From Mycobacterium szulgai (GTDB taxonomy: Bacteria > Actinomycetota > Actinomycetes > Mycobacteriales > Mycobacteriaceae): 64,000 bases of DNA. Each line of letters opens with the position of its first letter. Position 1 is the first letter of the stretch. A program made the translations under genes and the position numbers. The stretch is taken from NCBI RefSeq assembly GCF_002116635.1, contig NZ_LQPW01000007.1, forward strand, positions 1-64,000, in the 5' to 3' direction. This document shows positions 1 through 11,347 of this stretch, piece after piece. The notes under the pieces were generated by a model. The model ran no database searches, had not been told where the DNA came from, and saw only the letters and a program-made list of their open reading frames with translations.

Positions 1-3000
1 GGTGGGGATGAGGTGGGGTTGGTGGTGGGTTAGGGCGGTGTCGAACAGGGTGAGGCCTTGGTCGGTGGGGATGGGGGTGAGGCCGTTGCGGGTCATGCGG
101 GTGTGGTCGAGGTGGGTGAGGTGGGCGGTCATGCCGCTGGGGGTTTGCCAGTAGCCCCAGGCCAGGCTGGTGGTGGGGTGGTGGTGGCGGTGGCGTTGTT
201 GGGCGAGGGCGTCGAGGACGGCGTTGGCGGCGGCGTAGGCGCCTTGGCCGGGGGCGCCCAGGGTGGCCGCGACGGAGGAGAACAGGATGAAGGTGTCGAG
301 GTTTGTCGTGGTGGTGAGTTGGTGGAGGTGCCAGGCGGTGTCGGCTTTGGCGGTTAAGACGGTGTGGAGTTGATCGGGGGTGATGTCGGTGGTGAGGGCG
401 TCGTGCAGGGCGCCGGCGGTGTGGATGATGGCGGTCAGGGGGTGTTGGGTGGGGATGTTGGCGAGCAGGGTGGTGAGTTCGGTGGGGTTGCTGGTGTCGC
501 AGGCGGTGATGGTGACGTGGGCGCCGAGGTTGGTGAGGTGGTGGTGCAGTTCGGTGGCGCCGGGGGCGTGGGGGCCGCTGCGTGAGGCGAGGAGGAGGTG
601 GCGGGCGCCGTGGTGGGTGATGAGGTGTTCGGCGAATAGTTGGCCCAGCATTCCGGTGCCGCCGGTGATCAGGACGGTGCCGTCGGGGGTGAGCACGGTG
701 GGTGGGGTGAGCACGATTTTTCCGGTGTGTCGTGCTTGGCTGATGTCGGTGAAGGCGTGGGGGGCTTGGGTGAGGCCGTAGCTGGTGGTGGGTAGGGGGT
801 GCAGGGTGGCGGTGGTGAATAGGTCGGTGAGGGCGTGCCAGGTGCGTTGGATGTGGTCGGGGGGTGTGGTGGTCAGGTCGTAGGTGGGGTGGTCGGTGAG
901 GTCGAGGAAGTGTCCGCTGGGGTGCAGTAGTTGGCGTGAGGCGTCGCTGAATTCGGTGAGGCTGTTGAGGATGACGTCGATGCCGTGTCCGTTGGTGGCG
1001 TGGGTGAAGGTGTCGGCGAAGTCGGGGGTGCGGGAGGAGGCGAGGTGGTGGGTGGGGATGCCCAGGTCGGTCAGGACGTGGTGTTTGTGGGGGTGGGCGG
1101 TGGCAAAGATTTCCGCGCCGAGGTGCTGGGCGATTTGGATGGCGGCTTGGCCTATTGCGCCGGTGGCGGCGTGGATGAGGACGCGTTGGCCGGCGTTGAG
1201 GTGGGCGTGGTCGACCAGGGCGGTGTAGGCGGTCACAAACGCCACGGGCACCGAGGCGGCCTCGGCGAAGGACCAGCCGGTGGGGATTTTGGTGACCAGG
1301 CGGTGGTCGGTCAGGGCGGTGGGGGCGAAAGCGTTGTGGGGGAACAGGCCCATCACGGCATCACCGGCAGTGAGGGTGGTGACGTCGGGGGCGGTGTCAA
1401 GGACTACGCCGGCGCCTTCGCGGCCGATCCTGGTATCGGCGGTGGTTCCCAGGGCGGCCTGGGCATCGCGGAAGGTCAGGCCGGCGGCGCGGATGGCGAC
1501 CCGGATTTGTCCGGGGGCTAACACGGTGGCGGGTTCGGTGGGGATCAGGGCCAGGCTGTTTATGCCTTTGCCGGTGGTGTGTAGTTGCCAGGACGGAGTC
1601 GATGGTGGGGTCAGGGCCAGCGACGGGGTCAGTCGGGGGGTGTGGGCGTTGCCGTGGCGTAGCGCCAGTTGAGGCTCTATCGTGGGTCGCCGCGCGGGGT
1701 CGGCCAGGGCGGCTAGGACGTTGACCAGGGTGTGGTCGGTGGCCGTGGTGGTGTCGATGTCGAGTGCGGTGATGCGGTCGGGGTGTTCGTTTTGGGTGGT
1801 GTGGATCAACGCCCAGACCGCGGCGTGCGCCAGATCCGGTGGGTGGTCGTAGACGGTGGTGCTGACCGCGTGGCTGGTCAGGATCACCAGCGGGGTGTGC
1901 AGGGTGTCGGGGTGGGTCAGCCAGTTCTGCAGCCCGCTGATTGTGGCGCGGGTCAGGGTGTGCACGCGCTGCAGGGGATCAGCCTCGGCGGGATCGGGCA
2001 GGGGCCAGATCACCACGTCGGTATGGGCAAGATCGATGTTGGCCAGTTCGTGGTGGGTGGGGCTGGTCTGCAGGCTGGCGGGTAGCCGGTCGGGGGCATC
2101 GGTGAGGACCGCCCACACCGGTGCGGACGCGGGCAGCGCGAAGGTGTCGGCGGCCAAGGCTGGCCAGTGCAGTTCGAACAGGCTGTCGCGCAGCGCGGCG
2201 GGGGCGGGGGAGTTGATGTGGTCGGGGCGGGCGCGCAGGGTCAGGGTGTCGATCGTGACCACCGGGGCGCCGGCGGGGTCGGTGGCGTGCAGGGTGAAGG
2301 TGTCGGCTGCTGTGGCGCTGAGTTGGACGTGCAGGCGGGTGGCCCCGATCGCGTGCAACGTGACTCCGGTGAAGGCGAACGGCAGCCGCGGGGTGGGCGT
2401 ATCACTACTGGGGTCGGTGTCATAAAACGCCGCGGCCAACGGATGCAGGGCGGCATCTAGGAGGGCGGGGTGGATTCCGTAGCCGCTGATGTCGGTGTCG
2501 GCGGGTAAGACCACCTCGGCGGAGACGGTGTCGGGTGCGCTGGGGTGGCGTCCGATGCCGCGCACCGACTGGAACGGGGAGTGGTAATGCAAGCCGTGGT
2601 CGGCCAGGTCGCGATAGAAACTGTCGGTATCGATGGGGTCGACATTCCAGGGCCCCGACAGCGGCCCAGCCACCACAGCCGTGGTGGTGCTTAACGCGCC
2701 GCTGGCGTGCAACGACCAGGCCGCCGGACCATGGGTGCCGCCGGTACGGGAGTGCACGGTAAAAGGCCGTCGCCCGGTGTCGTCTTCGGCTTGCACCGTG
2801 ATCTGGACATCGGTGGGAGTGTGGGCCTCCAGCGTCAACGGGGTATGCAACACCAGCTCATCGATCACTGGGCATTGGGCGTACTCACCGGCCTGCAACA
2901 ACAACTCGATGTAGCCGGTTCCCGGGAACACCACCGTGTCATCGACACGGTGACCAGCCAGCCACGGGTGGGTGACCGTGGAGAGCCGTCCGGTCAACAC

Positions 3001-6000
3001 GATCTGGTCTTGATCGGCCAGCTCGGTCAACGCCCCCAACAACGGATGATCGGGCTTGTCCAGCCCGGCAGCGCCGACATCGCCAGCAGCGACCGGGGTC
3101 AGCCAGTAAGAGCGGTGTTGGAAGGGGTAGGTGGGTAGCGCGATGGTGTGGGCGCCGGGATACAGGCTGGTCCATGACGGGCTGTGGCCGTGGGTGTGCA
3201 GCTGAGCCAAGGCGCCGGCCAGGGTATCCAGATCGGGCTGGTCACGGACCAAGGTAGGGATCACTGTCGATGCGTCGGTGGTCTCCACCGTGTCGGTCAG
3301 CGCGGGGGCAAGTACCGGGTGGGGGGAGAGTTCGATGAAGGTGTGGGGGCCTTGGGTGAGCAGGGTGGTGATGGCGTCGTGGAAGCGCACGGGTTCGCGG
3401 AGTTGGCGGGTCCAGTAGTCGGGGGAGGTGAGTTGGTCGGGGGTGGCGGGTTGGCCGGTGAGGGTGGAGATGATGGCAGTGCTGGGTGCGGCCCAGGTCA
3501 GGGCGGCGGCGATGGTGTGGAATTCGGGCAGCGCGGGGTCCATCGAGGCGGAGTGGAAGGCGTGGCTGACGCGTAGCGGGGTGGTTTTGTAGCCCGCGGC
3601 GGCGCACTGCTGGTCCAGGCGGTGCACATGATCGGCGGGTCCGGAGACGACTAGGGCGGTGGGGCCGTTGACGGCGGCCAGCTCCACCTGGGGGTCGTCG
3701 GCCAAGACTGCGGCCAGGTCGGCGGGGCGGGCGGCGATGGCCAGCATGGCCCCTGGTGCGCAGGCCTGCATCAGCCGGCCCCGGGCGCTGACCAGTACCG
3801 CGGCATCGGCCAGTGACAGCATTCCGGCCACGTGGGCTGCGGCCAGTTCGCCTACCGAATGACCCACCAGGTAGTCCGGGTGGATCCCGGCCTGGGTCAA
3901 CACCGCGGATAGGGCCACCCCGACGGCGAACAACGCCGGCTGGGCGTAGGCGGTTTGATTGAGCAGCTCGGCTTCGGCGGTGTCGGGTGCGGCGAACATC
4001 ACCTGGGCCAGCGCAACGTCGAGGTGGGGGTCAAAGGCTGCGCACACCTCGTCGAGGGCCTCAGCGAAACCGCGATGACCGGCATACAGTGCGGCGGCCA
4101 TCTGTGGGTATTGGGCGCCCTGGCCGGGAAACACGAACACCGTTTTGTTGGGCTGGTGGGCCTGATAGTGGTGGCCGCGCACCCCGGGATGAGGTTGGTC
4201 GAGGGCCAAGGCATGCAGGCAATCCAAGAGCTCGTCGCGAGCAGCGGCGGCCGCAACGGTGATTGCCGCGCGGTGGGCGTGGTGGGTGCGGGTGGTGGCC
4301 AGGCTGTAGGCCAGATCGGTCAAATCAACATCGGGGTGATCGAGCAGATGCTGATGCAGCCGGGCGCCTGCAGCCTGCAGCGCTGCCGGGGTCCGCGCAG
4401 AGAGCGGCCAAAACCGCAGCGGCGACGGGCCTTTGGGTGTCGGGGCAGGATCGGCCGGTGGTGAGCTGGGAGCCTGCTGCACGATCAGATGCGCGTTGGT
4501 GCCGCTGATCCCGAACGACGACACCCCCGCAGTACGGGGATGCTCGGTCGCCGGCCAGGGCAGCGCCTCGGTCAGCAGCTGCACTGTTCCGGCCGACCAG
4601 TCGATGTGCGGGCTGGGTTGATCCACGTGCAAGGTCGGCGGCAACACGCCCTGGTTGAGGGCGGTGATCATTTTGATCAGCCCCGCCGCCCCGGCGGCGG
4701 CCTGGGTATGGCCGATGTTGGATTTGACCGACCCCAACCACAACGGATGCTCGGGGTCGCGCCCGGCGCCGTAAGTAGCCAACAACGCCCCGGCTTCGAT
4801 CGGATCGCCCAGGGTGGTGCCCGTGCCGTGGGCCTCGACCACATCCACCTCATCCAGGCCGATACCGGCATTGGCCGCCGCCTGGATGATCACCCGCTGC
4901 TGAGCCGGCCCATTCGGGGCGGTCAACCCATTAGAAGCACCGTCCTGGTTGACCGCCGATCCCGCGATCACCGCCAGCACCGGATGCCCCTGACGGTGGG
5001 CCTCACCGAGGCGTTCCAACACCACGATCGCCGCGCCCTCACCCCACCCGGTGCCATCAGCAGCCGCCGCGAACGCCTTACACCGGCCATCAGGGGCCAG
5101 CCCCCGCTGACGAGCGAACTCCACAAACGGCCCCGGACTCGACATCACCGCGACCCCACCAGCCAAAGCCAGACTGGACTCCCCGCTACGCAACGACTGA
5201 CACGCCAAATGCGTGGCCACCAGCGACGACGAACACGCCGTATCCACCGTGATCGCCGGCCCCTGCAACCCCAACACATACGCCACCCGACCCGAGGCCA
5301 CACTCGTCGCCGACCCCGTCAACCCAAAACCCTCGGCACCCTCAGCCATGCCAGCACCGCTGTCCCCGTAACCCTGTGCCCAGGCTCCCGCGAAGACGCC
5401 GGTGTTAGTGCCTTCCAGAGTCGCCGGGTCGATCCCAACGGTTTCCAAGGCTTCCCAACACACCTCTAACAACAGCCGCTGCTGCGGGTCCATCGCGGTG
5501 GCCTCACGCGCGGAGATCCCGAAGAACTCGGCGTCAAAGCCGGCCGCGTCGGTCAAAAACGCCCCCGAGCGGGTATAGGTCTTACCCACCGCATCCGGGT
5601 CGGGATCAAACAACCCCGCCAAATCCCAACCCCGATCCGTCGGGAAACCCCCCACCGCATCCACACCACCACTGACCAACTCCCACAACGCCTCCGGCGA
5701 ATCCACCCCACCCGGCAACCGACACGCCATCCCCACCACCGCGATGGGTTCGTCCACCCGGGCCGGAGCCGGCAGCGCCGCGCTCGGAGTGGCACGACCA
5801 GAAAGCTCAGCTTCCAAATAGGTAGCTAGCTCTGACACCGAGCCGTAGTCCCACCCCACCGTGTCAGCCAGTTGCAGGCCAGTCACTGCTGCCAGCCGAT
5901 TGCGAAGCTCGACTGTCATTTGTGAACTGAAACCTAGTTCTGAGAAGGCGAGTTCGGTATCTACTGACCGAGCATCGGGCTGGCCCAGCATCGATGCGAC

Positions 6001-7662
6001 TTCGAGGCCAACGGTGTCCGCCAAAAGTTGATAGCGCTGTCGCTGCCAGGCTTTGAATTGCTCGTGCAGCTTCATTCCTCGGCGGCCTATATCCGAAGTC
6101 TCGATGTTCCCAGCTGATGTTGTGTCCAGGTCCGCCGCTATGTCTGGCGAAGGGGTTACAGAGGAAACCTGCCAAATTGGTTTTGCTGGGATTTCGGAGC
6201 GAAGATCGCTTCGTATCAATTTCCCGGTCGGGGTTCGAGGGAGCTGCTGTGTAACGGCGAATCTATGCGGGACTTTGAACGAAGACAGTTGGCTGCGCAA
6301 TCGGCGGTATATCTCGGCGATAGCCGCATCATCGAGGGATACTCCCTCCTTAGGAACGAGAAACGCCTGTAGCGCCGACGCGCCCGTGGATTCCCTTACT
6401 CCGGCAACCGCAGCCTCAGCCACATTCTCATCATCAAGAATGAGCCGCTCGACCTCGTTTGGATTAATGTTGATACCGCCCACAATTTCTATGTCGTCGG
6501 CGCGGCAACTGTACCTAACCCATCCGTCGGGATCGATAAATACCTGGTCCCCTGTGTCGAGCCAACTCCCATTTAAGGCGAGGGGGTCGTCCGGTCGATT
6601 CCAATAGCCCGCTGCGATTGATGGCCCTTGAACCCATAGATTCCCCTCGACCCCGGGTCCGGCAGTGGTGCCGTCAGGCGTCACCACGCGGATCTCATAG
6701 GGAGGAAGAACCTTTCCTAAGGTTCCAAGACGCCAGTCATCGACCGTATTCGACACAAATGTTTGTCCGACCTCGGTCGAGCCTATTCCGTCAAGGATCG
6801 GAATGCCGCCGAAGAATTCCATAAGGCGCTCCGCCAGACTCAGCTCAAGTGCCTCGCCAGCGGATACTAAGCAGCGGATCGACCGGAATGAACCGGGCGA
6901 GCATGCGTCAATGACTCTTGCAAAAAAAGTGGGTACGCCATAGAGCACCGTCGGTTTGAATCTCGCACCGAGCTCGGCCGCTGCCTCCGGGCTGATCGGC
7001 GAGGAGTTGATGACCGCTGCACTGCCTGTCGCAAGCGGAAACCAAACCGAATTACCCAAGCCATACGCGAAATACATGCGAGCGCTGCTCAGTCCGACGT
7101 CGTCGGGAGAGAGCCGCAATGCGGTGCGACACATCGCCTCGACATACGTCAAGACGTCGGCGTGTCGATGAATCGCGGCCTTGGGTGAACCCGTCGTACC
7201 AGAGGTATAAGTAGCGTAGGCAACGGCGTCGCCGCTGAGGTCTTCGTAGTCCGCAGGCTCGACTCGAGTCGCATCCGACAACAGCTCTGCCGCCTCCACA
7301 ACGGTCGACCGCTGGAATCGGCCGCGCAGGGCGGAAGAGGTGACGACAAGCGCGGGCTCGGTATCGCGCTCAACAAATGTGTGGTCTTCGGAACGGAGTT
7401 CGGGATTGGCGATAAACACTAAAATCCCGCGAGCCAAACTTGCCAACAATAGTTGGACTAGATCCAGCGAGTCCGGGAGGCATAACAGAATGCGATCGCC
7501 ACGGGAGAGCCCGCGGCGACTGAGCACTGCCGCGAGACGTAGTGCACCATCATGGATTTGTCCATGACTCACAGGGGTCGGAGCATAGTAGGCAGGCGAG
7601 TCGTGCCATCCAGCTTCCAATGACCGCTCGGCCAGGAGTTTTGCTATGTTTCCGCTTTGCAT
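1..7662 (-). CDS. FadD22-like aryl-AMP ligase/carrier protein fused to a Pks15/1-like polyketide synthase (partial)
   Basis: One open frame of 2554 codons runs off the left edge, so the C-terminus is missing. Residues 1-510 are an adenylate-forming ligase: core motif TSGTTGSPK at 153-161, IGSTEVGQ near 290, and the catalytic lysine in PTGKL (K481). The text closely follows M. tuberculosis FadD22, which loads 4-hydroxybenzoate. Residues about 530-615 are a carrier protein with attachment serine S580 (GFSSQ, where DS is usual). Then KS (C810 in TACSSS), AT (S1269 in GHSVGE; HAFH motif, predicting malonyl-CoA), DH (H1571), ER (NADPH motif near 2157) and KR (GGTGMLG near 2335); a final ACP is expected outside. 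This is the Pks15/1 domain order. In M. tuberculosis FadD22 and Pks15/1 are separate proteins. Start ATG at 7662 matches the FadD22 N-terminus. Product inferred: p-hydroxyphenylalkanoate, the precursor of phenolic lipids. Confidence 0.88.
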   Translation of the reverse strand, partial: MQSGNIAKLLAERSLEAGWHDSPAYYAPTPVSHGQIHDGALRLAAVLSRRGLSRGDRILLCLPDSLDLVQLLLASLARGILVFIANPELRSEDHTFVERDTEPALVVTSSALRGRFQRSTVVEAAELLSDATRVEPADYEDLSGDAVAYATYTSGTTGSPKAAIHRHADVLTYVEAMCRTALRLSPDDVGLSSARMYFAYGLGNSVWFPLATGSAAVINSSPISPEAAAELGARFKPTVLYGVPTFFARVIDACSPGSFRSIRCLVSAGEALELSLAERLMEFFGGIPILDGIGSTEVGQTFVSNTVDDWRLGTLGKVLPPYEIRVVTPDGTTAGPGVEGNLWVQGPSIAAGYWNRPDDPLALNGSWLDTGDQVFIDPDGWVRYSCRADDIEIVGGININPNEVERLILDDENVAEAAVAGVRESTGASALQAFLVPKEGVSLDDAAIAEIYRRLRSQLSSFKVPHRFAVTQQLPRTPTGKLIRSDLRSEIPAKPIWQVSSVTPSPDIAADLDTTSAGNIETSDIGRRGMKLHEQFKAWQRQRYQLLADTVGLEVASMLGQPDARSVDTELAFSELGFSSQMTVELRNRLAAVTGLQLADTVGWDYGSVSELATYLEAELSGRATPSAALPAPARVDEPIAVVGMACRLPGGVDSPEALWELVSGGVDAVGGFPTDRGWDLAGLFDPDPDAVGKTYTRSGAFLTDAAGFDAEFFGISAREATAMDPQQRLLLEVCWEALETVGIDPATLEGTNTGVFAGAWAQGYGDSGAGMAEGAEGFGLTGSATSVASGRVAYVLGLQGPAITVDTACSSSLVATHLACQSLRSGESSLALAGGVAVMSSPGPFVEFARQRGLAPDGRCKAFAAAADGTGWGEGAAIVVLERLGEAHRQGHPVLAVIAGSAVNQDGASNGLTAPNGPAQQRVIIQAAANAGIGLDEVDVVEAHGTGTTLGDPIEAGALLATYGAGRDPEHPLWLGSVKSNIGHTQAAAGAAGLIKMITALNQGVLPPTLHVDQPSPHIDWSAGTVQLLTEALPWPATEHPRTAGVSSFGISGTNAHLIVQQAPSSPPADPAPTPKGPSPLRFWPLSARTPAALQAAGARLHQHLLDHPDVDLTDLAYSLATTRTHHAHRAAITVAAAAARDELLDCLHALALDQPHPGVRGHHYQAHQPNKTVFVFPGQGAQYPQMAAALYAGHRGFAEALDEVCAAFDPHLDVALAQVMFAAPDTAEAELLNQTAYAQPALFAVGVALSAVLTQAGIHPDYLVGHSVGELAAAHVAGMLSLADAAVLVSARGRLMQACAPGAMLAIAARPADLAAVLADDPQVELAAVNGPTALVVSGPADHVHRLDQQCAAAGYKTTPLRVSHAFHSASMDPALPEFHTIAAALTWAAPSTAIISTLTGQPATPDQLTSPDYWTRQLREPVRFHDAITTLLTQGPHTFIELSPHPVLAPALTDTVETTDASTVIPTLVRDQPDLDTLAGALAQLHTHGHSPSWTSLYPGAHTIALPTYPFQHRSYWLTPVAAGDVGAAGLDKPDHPLLGALTELADQDQIVLTGRLSTVTHPWLAGHRVDDTVVFPGTGYIELLLQAGEYAQCPVIDELVLHTPLTLEAHTPTDVQITVQAEDDTGRRPFTVHSRTGGTHGPAAWSLHASGALSTTTAVVAGPLSGPWNVDPIDTDSFYRDLADHGLHYHSPFQSVRGIGRHPSAPDTVSAEVVLPADTDISGYGIHPALLDAALHPLAAAFYDTDPSSDTPTPRLPFAFTGVTLHAIGATRLHVQLSATAADTFTLHATDPAGAPVVTIDTLTLRARPDHINSPAPAALRDSLFELHWPALAADTFALPASAPVWAVLTDAPDRLPASLQTSPTHHELANIDLAHTDVVIWPLPDPAEADPLQRVHTLTRATISGLQNWLTHPDTLHTPLVILTSHAVSTTVYDHPPDLAHAAVWALIHTTQNEHPDRITALDIDTTTATDHTLVNVLAALADPARRPTIEPQLALRHGNAHTPRLTPSLALTPPSTPSWQLHTTGKGINSLALIPTEPATVLAPGQIRVAIRAAGLTFRDAQAALGTTADTRIGREGAGVVLDTAPDVTTLTAGDAVMGLFPHNAFAPTALTDHRLVTKIPTGWSFAEAASVPVAFVTAYTALVDHAHLNAGQRVLIHAATGAIGQAAIQIAQHLGAEIFATAHPHKHHVLTDLGIPTHHLASSRTPDFADTFTHATNGHGIDVILNSLTEFSDASRQLLHPSGHFLDLTDHPTYDLTTTPPDHIQRTWHALTDLFTTATLHPLPTTSYGLTQAPHAFTDISQARHTGKIVLTPPTVLTPDGTVLITGGTGMLGQLFAEHLITHHGARHLLLASRSGPHAPGATELHHHLTNLGAHVTITACDTSNPTELTTLLANIPTQHPLTAIIHTAGALHDALTTDITPDQLHTVLTAKADTAWHLHQLTTTTNLDTFILFSSVAATLGAPGQGAYAAANAVLDALAQQRHRHHHPTTSLAWGYWQTPSGMTAHLTHLDHTRMTRNGLTPIPTDQGLTLFDTALTHHQPHLIPT

Positions 7663-7707
7663 TAGTCAGCTACCGCTCGTGACATAAAAGCGGATGGATC
7701 ATACTGA

Positions 7708-8340
7708 TTAGCGGCCCGCCATTTGCTGTCGTACCGCCTCTTTGCAAGAACAATCACAAATATCCATGTCAACTTCAGCGCCATTGCTTTCGCCAGTGAT
7801 GGTCGCCGTCTCATCAGTGTCAATGAATGCGCTTTGTGGGAAGTATTCGGTGATAACGATGGCTGGCTGACTGCGGATGGTCATGCGATATTGACGCGTG
7901 ATTACTTCCTGGCTTACGTCCTCATCGAGGTTTGACCAGCCGGGCAACGTATCCATCCAGAATTTTGGAGTCTCTTTGAATATCTCGATACCGTTGGCCA
8001 ATATGGACTCTCCAATCGGCCCGTCCATCTCGATCAAGTTGTCGACCAATTTTGGTGGCACGATATCAATGGCAATGATCGACTCCGCGACCACAAATAC
8101 TTTTCCCGAGGACCGGCCCCTGAGTAACACTTTGCGGCGAAGCGTTCGGCCTTCGAAATGCTGCGGACTGCCTATTTCCGTAGCAGAGGCATGAATATCC
8201 TGGTCGACAATCTCCGTAAAGATTTCATCATTCACGACAATGCCGAGGGTCCGAGTGAGGGTGCCATTGGTTGCGAGGAGTATCCGAAGGTCACGGCTGA
8301 ACTTTCGGATTTCTTCGTCAGTGAGGAAGCGTGAAGACAG
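7708..8340 (-). CDS. Chorismate pyruvate-lyase (Rv2949c family), probable CTG start
   Basis: Predicted to cleave chorismate to pyruvate and 4-hydroxybenzoate, the substrate of the ligase domain encoded 45 bp downstream. The protein matches Rv2949c along most of its length, e.g. FVVAESIIAID, IEIFKE and LPGW. A GTG at 8235 opens a shorter frame, but upstream codons keep translating to conserved sequence (FLTDEEIRK, DLRILLATNGTLTR), so the gene must start earlier. The frame is closed by TAA just before 8340. The only plausible start there is CTG at 8340, in the position of the M. tuberculosis ATG, with a strong AGGAAGGA ribosome site (8348-8355) 7 nt upstream. That gives 210 residues, against 199 for Rv2949c. 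The C-terminus carries an extra tail of about 25 residues with three cysteines. GC is visibly lower than in the neighbours. Likely co-transcribed with the downstream PKS. Confidence 0.82.
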   Translation of the reverse strand: MSSRFLTDEEIRKFSRDLRILLATNGTLTRTLGIVVNDEIFTEIVDQDIHASATEIGSPQHFEGRTLRRKVLLRGRSSGKVFVVAESIIAIDIVPPKLVDNLIEMDGPIGESILANGIEIFKETPKFWMDTLPGWSNLDEDVSQEVITRQYRMTIRSQPAIVITEYFPQSAFIDTDETATITGESNGAEVDMDICDCSCKEAVRQQMAGR

Positions 8341-8894
8341 TTCTTATTCCTTCCTGGGCGTTACTCCAGTGTGTATGTCATTGTGTCGTCAGCGACACGC
8401 CCACAATTGGGGAGATTCTTCGGTGGCAGCCCCGCGGCGAAAGCCAGTTGGCACCATCGAGAGTATTGATTTTGCGGATCGGCATGTCCATGCGGTGCGG
8501 TCCTAAGTTGAGGTGTAGGAACTGGCGCAAGAACCGGTCGGCCGCCCGACCGTGGCGTTAATACTAGCAGGACTTGCGGGTCGCGAATACGGACTTTCGG
8601 CTGGTGACATGTCGGATCGGTCACTCAAAATAGGGCCGAGTTAGACGTGTGAGCGGCGACGCCGATCGACACGGCGTCCGCCTCCGAAGCTCTGTGTCCA
8701 GTCGCGAGAAGTGTGGCTCGGCCTGCGATTTTGGGCGGGGATGACCGGACCGGCCCTGGCGAGGTGCAGCGCTGTTGTATCGCCCGGGGCTGGCCGGGAC
8801 GCGGGACGGCGGCAAGCGGTGTCGAAATGCGAACAACGGGATCAGATTTCGACCATAAGGGGTGCGGAAAAGATCTCTTTTGGGCAATGCGGGT
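8341..8894. other. Intergenic stretch upstream of the chorismate lyase gene
   Basis: About 550 bp between the Rieske oxygenase gene and the chorismate lyase gene, both on the minus strand. I see no reading frame here with recognisable protein sequence. It must hold the promoter of the lyase-PKS operon and the ribosome site AGGAAGGA at 8348-8355. A TAGTAT hexamer on the minus strand near 8570 is a possible -10 box, but I see no convincing -35. Confidence 0.5.
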
Positions 8895-10073
8895 TTAAAA
8901 CTGACCCAGCCGGTCGCCAAGGTTGGTGTGAAAGTGTCCGATAGCGCTCTCGTGCCGGCCGAACTCGACGAATTTGTTCGCATCCGCGCGAAATCCGCGT
9001 TGTACGCCCGCCGACACCGCGTTGTCCTCCGCGACAACGCGGGTTATGTAATCGGCTAACTCCGCAGGGTCGGGCGACTCCTCGTCCAGCGGAATTCTGC
9101 TGGCCAGATCCGCTCTGGTCATCGTGTAGTAAACAACTTCGCTGTGACCTACATCAACCGGGTCGATCACGACTACCTGCGCTAGTTGCGGAAACGCCCC
9201 GACTATGACGTTGGGGAACAGATGATAGACAAATGTCGCGGGCAGACGTCCCACCCAGGTCGATTCTGGACGGTCCCGAAGCTGCTCAATTGCGCAGTAC
9301 GGGAACGTAACACGGGAATTCGGGCCGAACGTCTCGACCACGGTGAGGTTGTCGTACAGGTGGGGAAGGGTTTCCTTATGAGTCCAGCGGATGTGGTAGC
9401 CCTCCAAGAACTGCTCGACAAGAACCTTCCAGTTGATCGCCAGGTGATAGGACTCGACGGACAGGACCCGATCGATCGGTAGCAGCTTGTCTCGCCATGC
9501 TGTCCCGTTTGTCAGCCAGGCCATCGCGTCGTCAGCTTCGGGTTTCGGGATGCGCGTGCCGTCAGAAGAGATTGCACCGATGACGATGAGCCCGTCGGCT
9601 TCATAGCTCGGGACTTCGACGAGCCCGCGCGCCGCCATATCCAAATCGGGGAACGCGTCAGCGTGGGGGACATGTGCCAGCGAGCCGTCGAGGCGATATG
9701 TCCAGCCGTGGTAGCGACAAACCAGGGCATGGGAACACCCCGCGTCCTCGACCAGGGCGAAACCACGATGCCGGCATGCATTGCGAAATACCCGAGCGCG
9801 TTGATCGTGCCCACGCACAGCGAACAGCGGCACCCCGAAGGTCACTCGTTCGACGTGGTCGCCCTGGTTAGGAATAGTGGCGGACGGAACGAACACGCTT
9901 GGCATCGCGCGCAGTAGGTCGATTTCCCGGGTGAATCGGTGTGGGTTCAAGTAGTTTTCAACGGGCTCGCGCCACGGAGCGCCTTCATCGGTGGTCCCGC
10001 CGTCGACATGGGCGAGAACTCGACGAACGATCTCCACGTCATCGGCAAGCCGCGGGTCCGTCGTCGAGGTCAT
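8895..10073 (-). CDS. Rieske non-heme iron aromatic oxygenase, alpha-subunit type
   Basis: 392 residues from ATG 10073 (MTSTTDP...); in-frame starts at 10103 (ATG) and 10118 (TTG) would add 10 or 15 residues. An AGGAAAAG lies upstream of 10073, although the spacing is long. The Rieske [2Fe-2S] ligands are C100-x-H102 and C119-x2-H122 (CRHRG ... CRYHGW). The C-terminal half has the mononuclear iron motif EGYHIRWTH (H227, H232), typical of ring-hydroxylating or O-demethylating oxygenases. No ferredoxin or reductase partner is nearby. The gene points the same way as the chorismate lyase and FadD22-PKS genes but is 550 bp away. A role in tailoring the aromatic product is an inference from position only; the substrate is unknown. 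Confidence 0.85.
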   Translation of the reverse strand: MTSTTDPRLADDVEIVRRVLAHVDGGTTDEGAPWREPVENYLNPHRFTREIDLLRAMPSVFVPSATIPNQGDHVERVTFGVPLFAVRGHDQRARVFRNACRHRGFALVEDAGCSHALVCRYHGWTYRLDGSLAHVPHADAFPDLDMAARGLVEVPSYEADGLIVIGAISSDGTRIPKPEADDAMAWLTNGTAWRDKLLPIDRVLSVESYHLAINWKVLVEQFLEGYHIRWTHKETLPHLYDNLTVVETFGPNSRVTFPYCAIEQLRDRPESTWVGRLPATFVYHLFPNVIVGAFPQLAQVVVIDPVDVGHSEVVYYTMTRADLASRIPLDEESPDPAELADYITRVVAEDNAVSAGVQRGFRADANKFVEFGRHESAIGHFHTNLGDRLGQF

Positions 10074-10288
10074 TGGTGCAGCATAGCGACTTTTCCTGGC
10101 CATTCGCCGTGCCAGCAAATCCCCGAAAGCTGACGAAAGCGCCGTTGAACACAGGCGAGACGTCCGGCCCAGTCGGCGGCCCCGAGATCCTGCTCACCGG
10201 CATCGAATCTTTGGGACGCCGTTACTGACCGGCGCTAAACTGAAACTTCCAACCTCCGACAGGCCAGAAAGCAGGCATTAGAACCCAC

Positions 10289-11347
10289 GTGACGCCCCGC
10301 GAGACCCGCGCTGCTGACACCGCTGTAGTCCGGCAAGCCGACCCTCAGGTTCGCAGCAGTATCGATGTTCCGCCCGACCTCGTCGTGGGGTTGCTCGGCT
10401 CGGCCGACGAAAATCTCCGGGCACTGGAACGTAGCCTCAACGCCACTCTGCACGTGCGCGGCAACGCCGTCACCCTCTCGGGTGAGCCGGCCGATGTCGC
10501 ACTCGCCGAACGCGCTATCTCAGAACTCGTCGCGATCGTGGCCAACGGCCAGCCGCTCACACCTGAGGTGGTCCGCCACAGCGTGGCCATGTTGGTCGGT
10601 ACCGGCAACGAATCGCCGGCCGAAGTGCTCACCCTGGACATCCTGTCGCGCCGCGGCAAAACGATTCGGCCCAAGACGCTCAACCAAAAGCGCTACGTCG
10701 ACGCGATCGACGCCAACACCATCGTTTTCGGGATCGGTCCAGCCGGCACCGGGAAGACCTACCTCGCAATGGCCAAGGCCGTCAACGCCTTGCAAACCAA
10801 GCAGGTCACTCGGATCATCCTGACCCGGCCCGCGGTGGAAGCCGGTGAGCGCCTTGGCTTTCTGCCCGGCACGCTGAGCGAGAAGATCGACCCGTACCTC
10901 CGGCCGCTGTATGACGCGCTGTACGACATGATGGACCCCGAGCTGATCCCAAAGCTGATGTCGGCCGGGGTAATTGAGGTGGCCCCGTTGGCCTACATGC
11001 GCGGCCGGACGCTCAATGACGCGTTTATCGTCCTCGACGAGGCGCAGAACACCACGGCCGAACAGATGAAGATGTTCCTTACCCGGCTTGGCTTCGGATC
11101 CAAAGTCGTCGTCACCGGCGACGTCACCCAGGTCGACCTGCCCGGCGGCGCCCGGTCGGGCCTGCGGGCGGCCGTCGACATCCTCGAGGACATCGACGAC
11201 ATCCACATCGCCGAGCTGACCAGTGCGGACGTGGTCCGTCACCGCCTGGTCTCGGAGATCGTCGACGCCTATGCACGGTACGAGGAGCCGGGGTCGGGGA
11301 TGAACCGGGCGGCGCGGCGGGCGTCGAACGCCCGGAGTCGCCGATGA
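10289..11347 (+). CDS. phoH: PhoH-family ATPase
   Basis: 352-residue cytoplasmic P-loop ATPase, orthologue of Rv2368c (phoH1). Residues about 20-90 form a KH-like N-terminal region. Walker A is GPAGTGKT and Walker B is IVLDEAQN, followed by the VVTGD segment usual in PhoH proteins. GTG start at 10289. The stop overlaps the ybeY start (ATGA), so the two are translationally coupled; PhoH and YbeY are linked in many bacteria, pointing to RNA metabolism or ribosome maturation. It heads a run phoH-ybeY-CNNM/CBS protein-Rv2365c-era with very short or overlapping junctions. The exact biochemical role of PhoH remains poorly defined in the family. Confidence 0.95.
   Translation: MTPRETRAADTAVVRQADPQVRSSIDVPPDLVVGLLGSADENLRALERSLNATLHVRGNAVTLSGEPADVALAERAISELVAIVANGQPLTPEVVRHSVAMLVGTGNESPAEVLTLDILSRRGKTIRPKTLNQKRYVDAIDANTIVFGIGPAGTGKTYLAMAKAVNALQTKQVTRIILTRPAVEAGERLGFLPGTLSEKIDPYLRPLYDALYDMMDPELIPKLMSAGVIEVAPLAYMRGRTLNDAFIVLDEAQNTTAEQMKMFLTRLGFGSKVVVTGDVTQVDLPGGARSGLRAAVDILEDIDDIHIAELTSADVVRHRLVSEIVDAYARYEEPGSGMNRAARRASNARSRR

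Noticed and set aside
985..1521. Plus-strand open frames across 58-5469 (up to 326 codons)
   Set aside because: They are antisense to the continuous PKS frame; their Gly/Val- or Arg-rich composition is that of GC-rich shadows.
8621..9037. Minus-strand 138-codon frame between the Rieske and lyase genes
   Set aside because: Overlaps the 3' end of the Rieske gene in another frame, with arginine/serine-rich shadow composition and no ribosome site.
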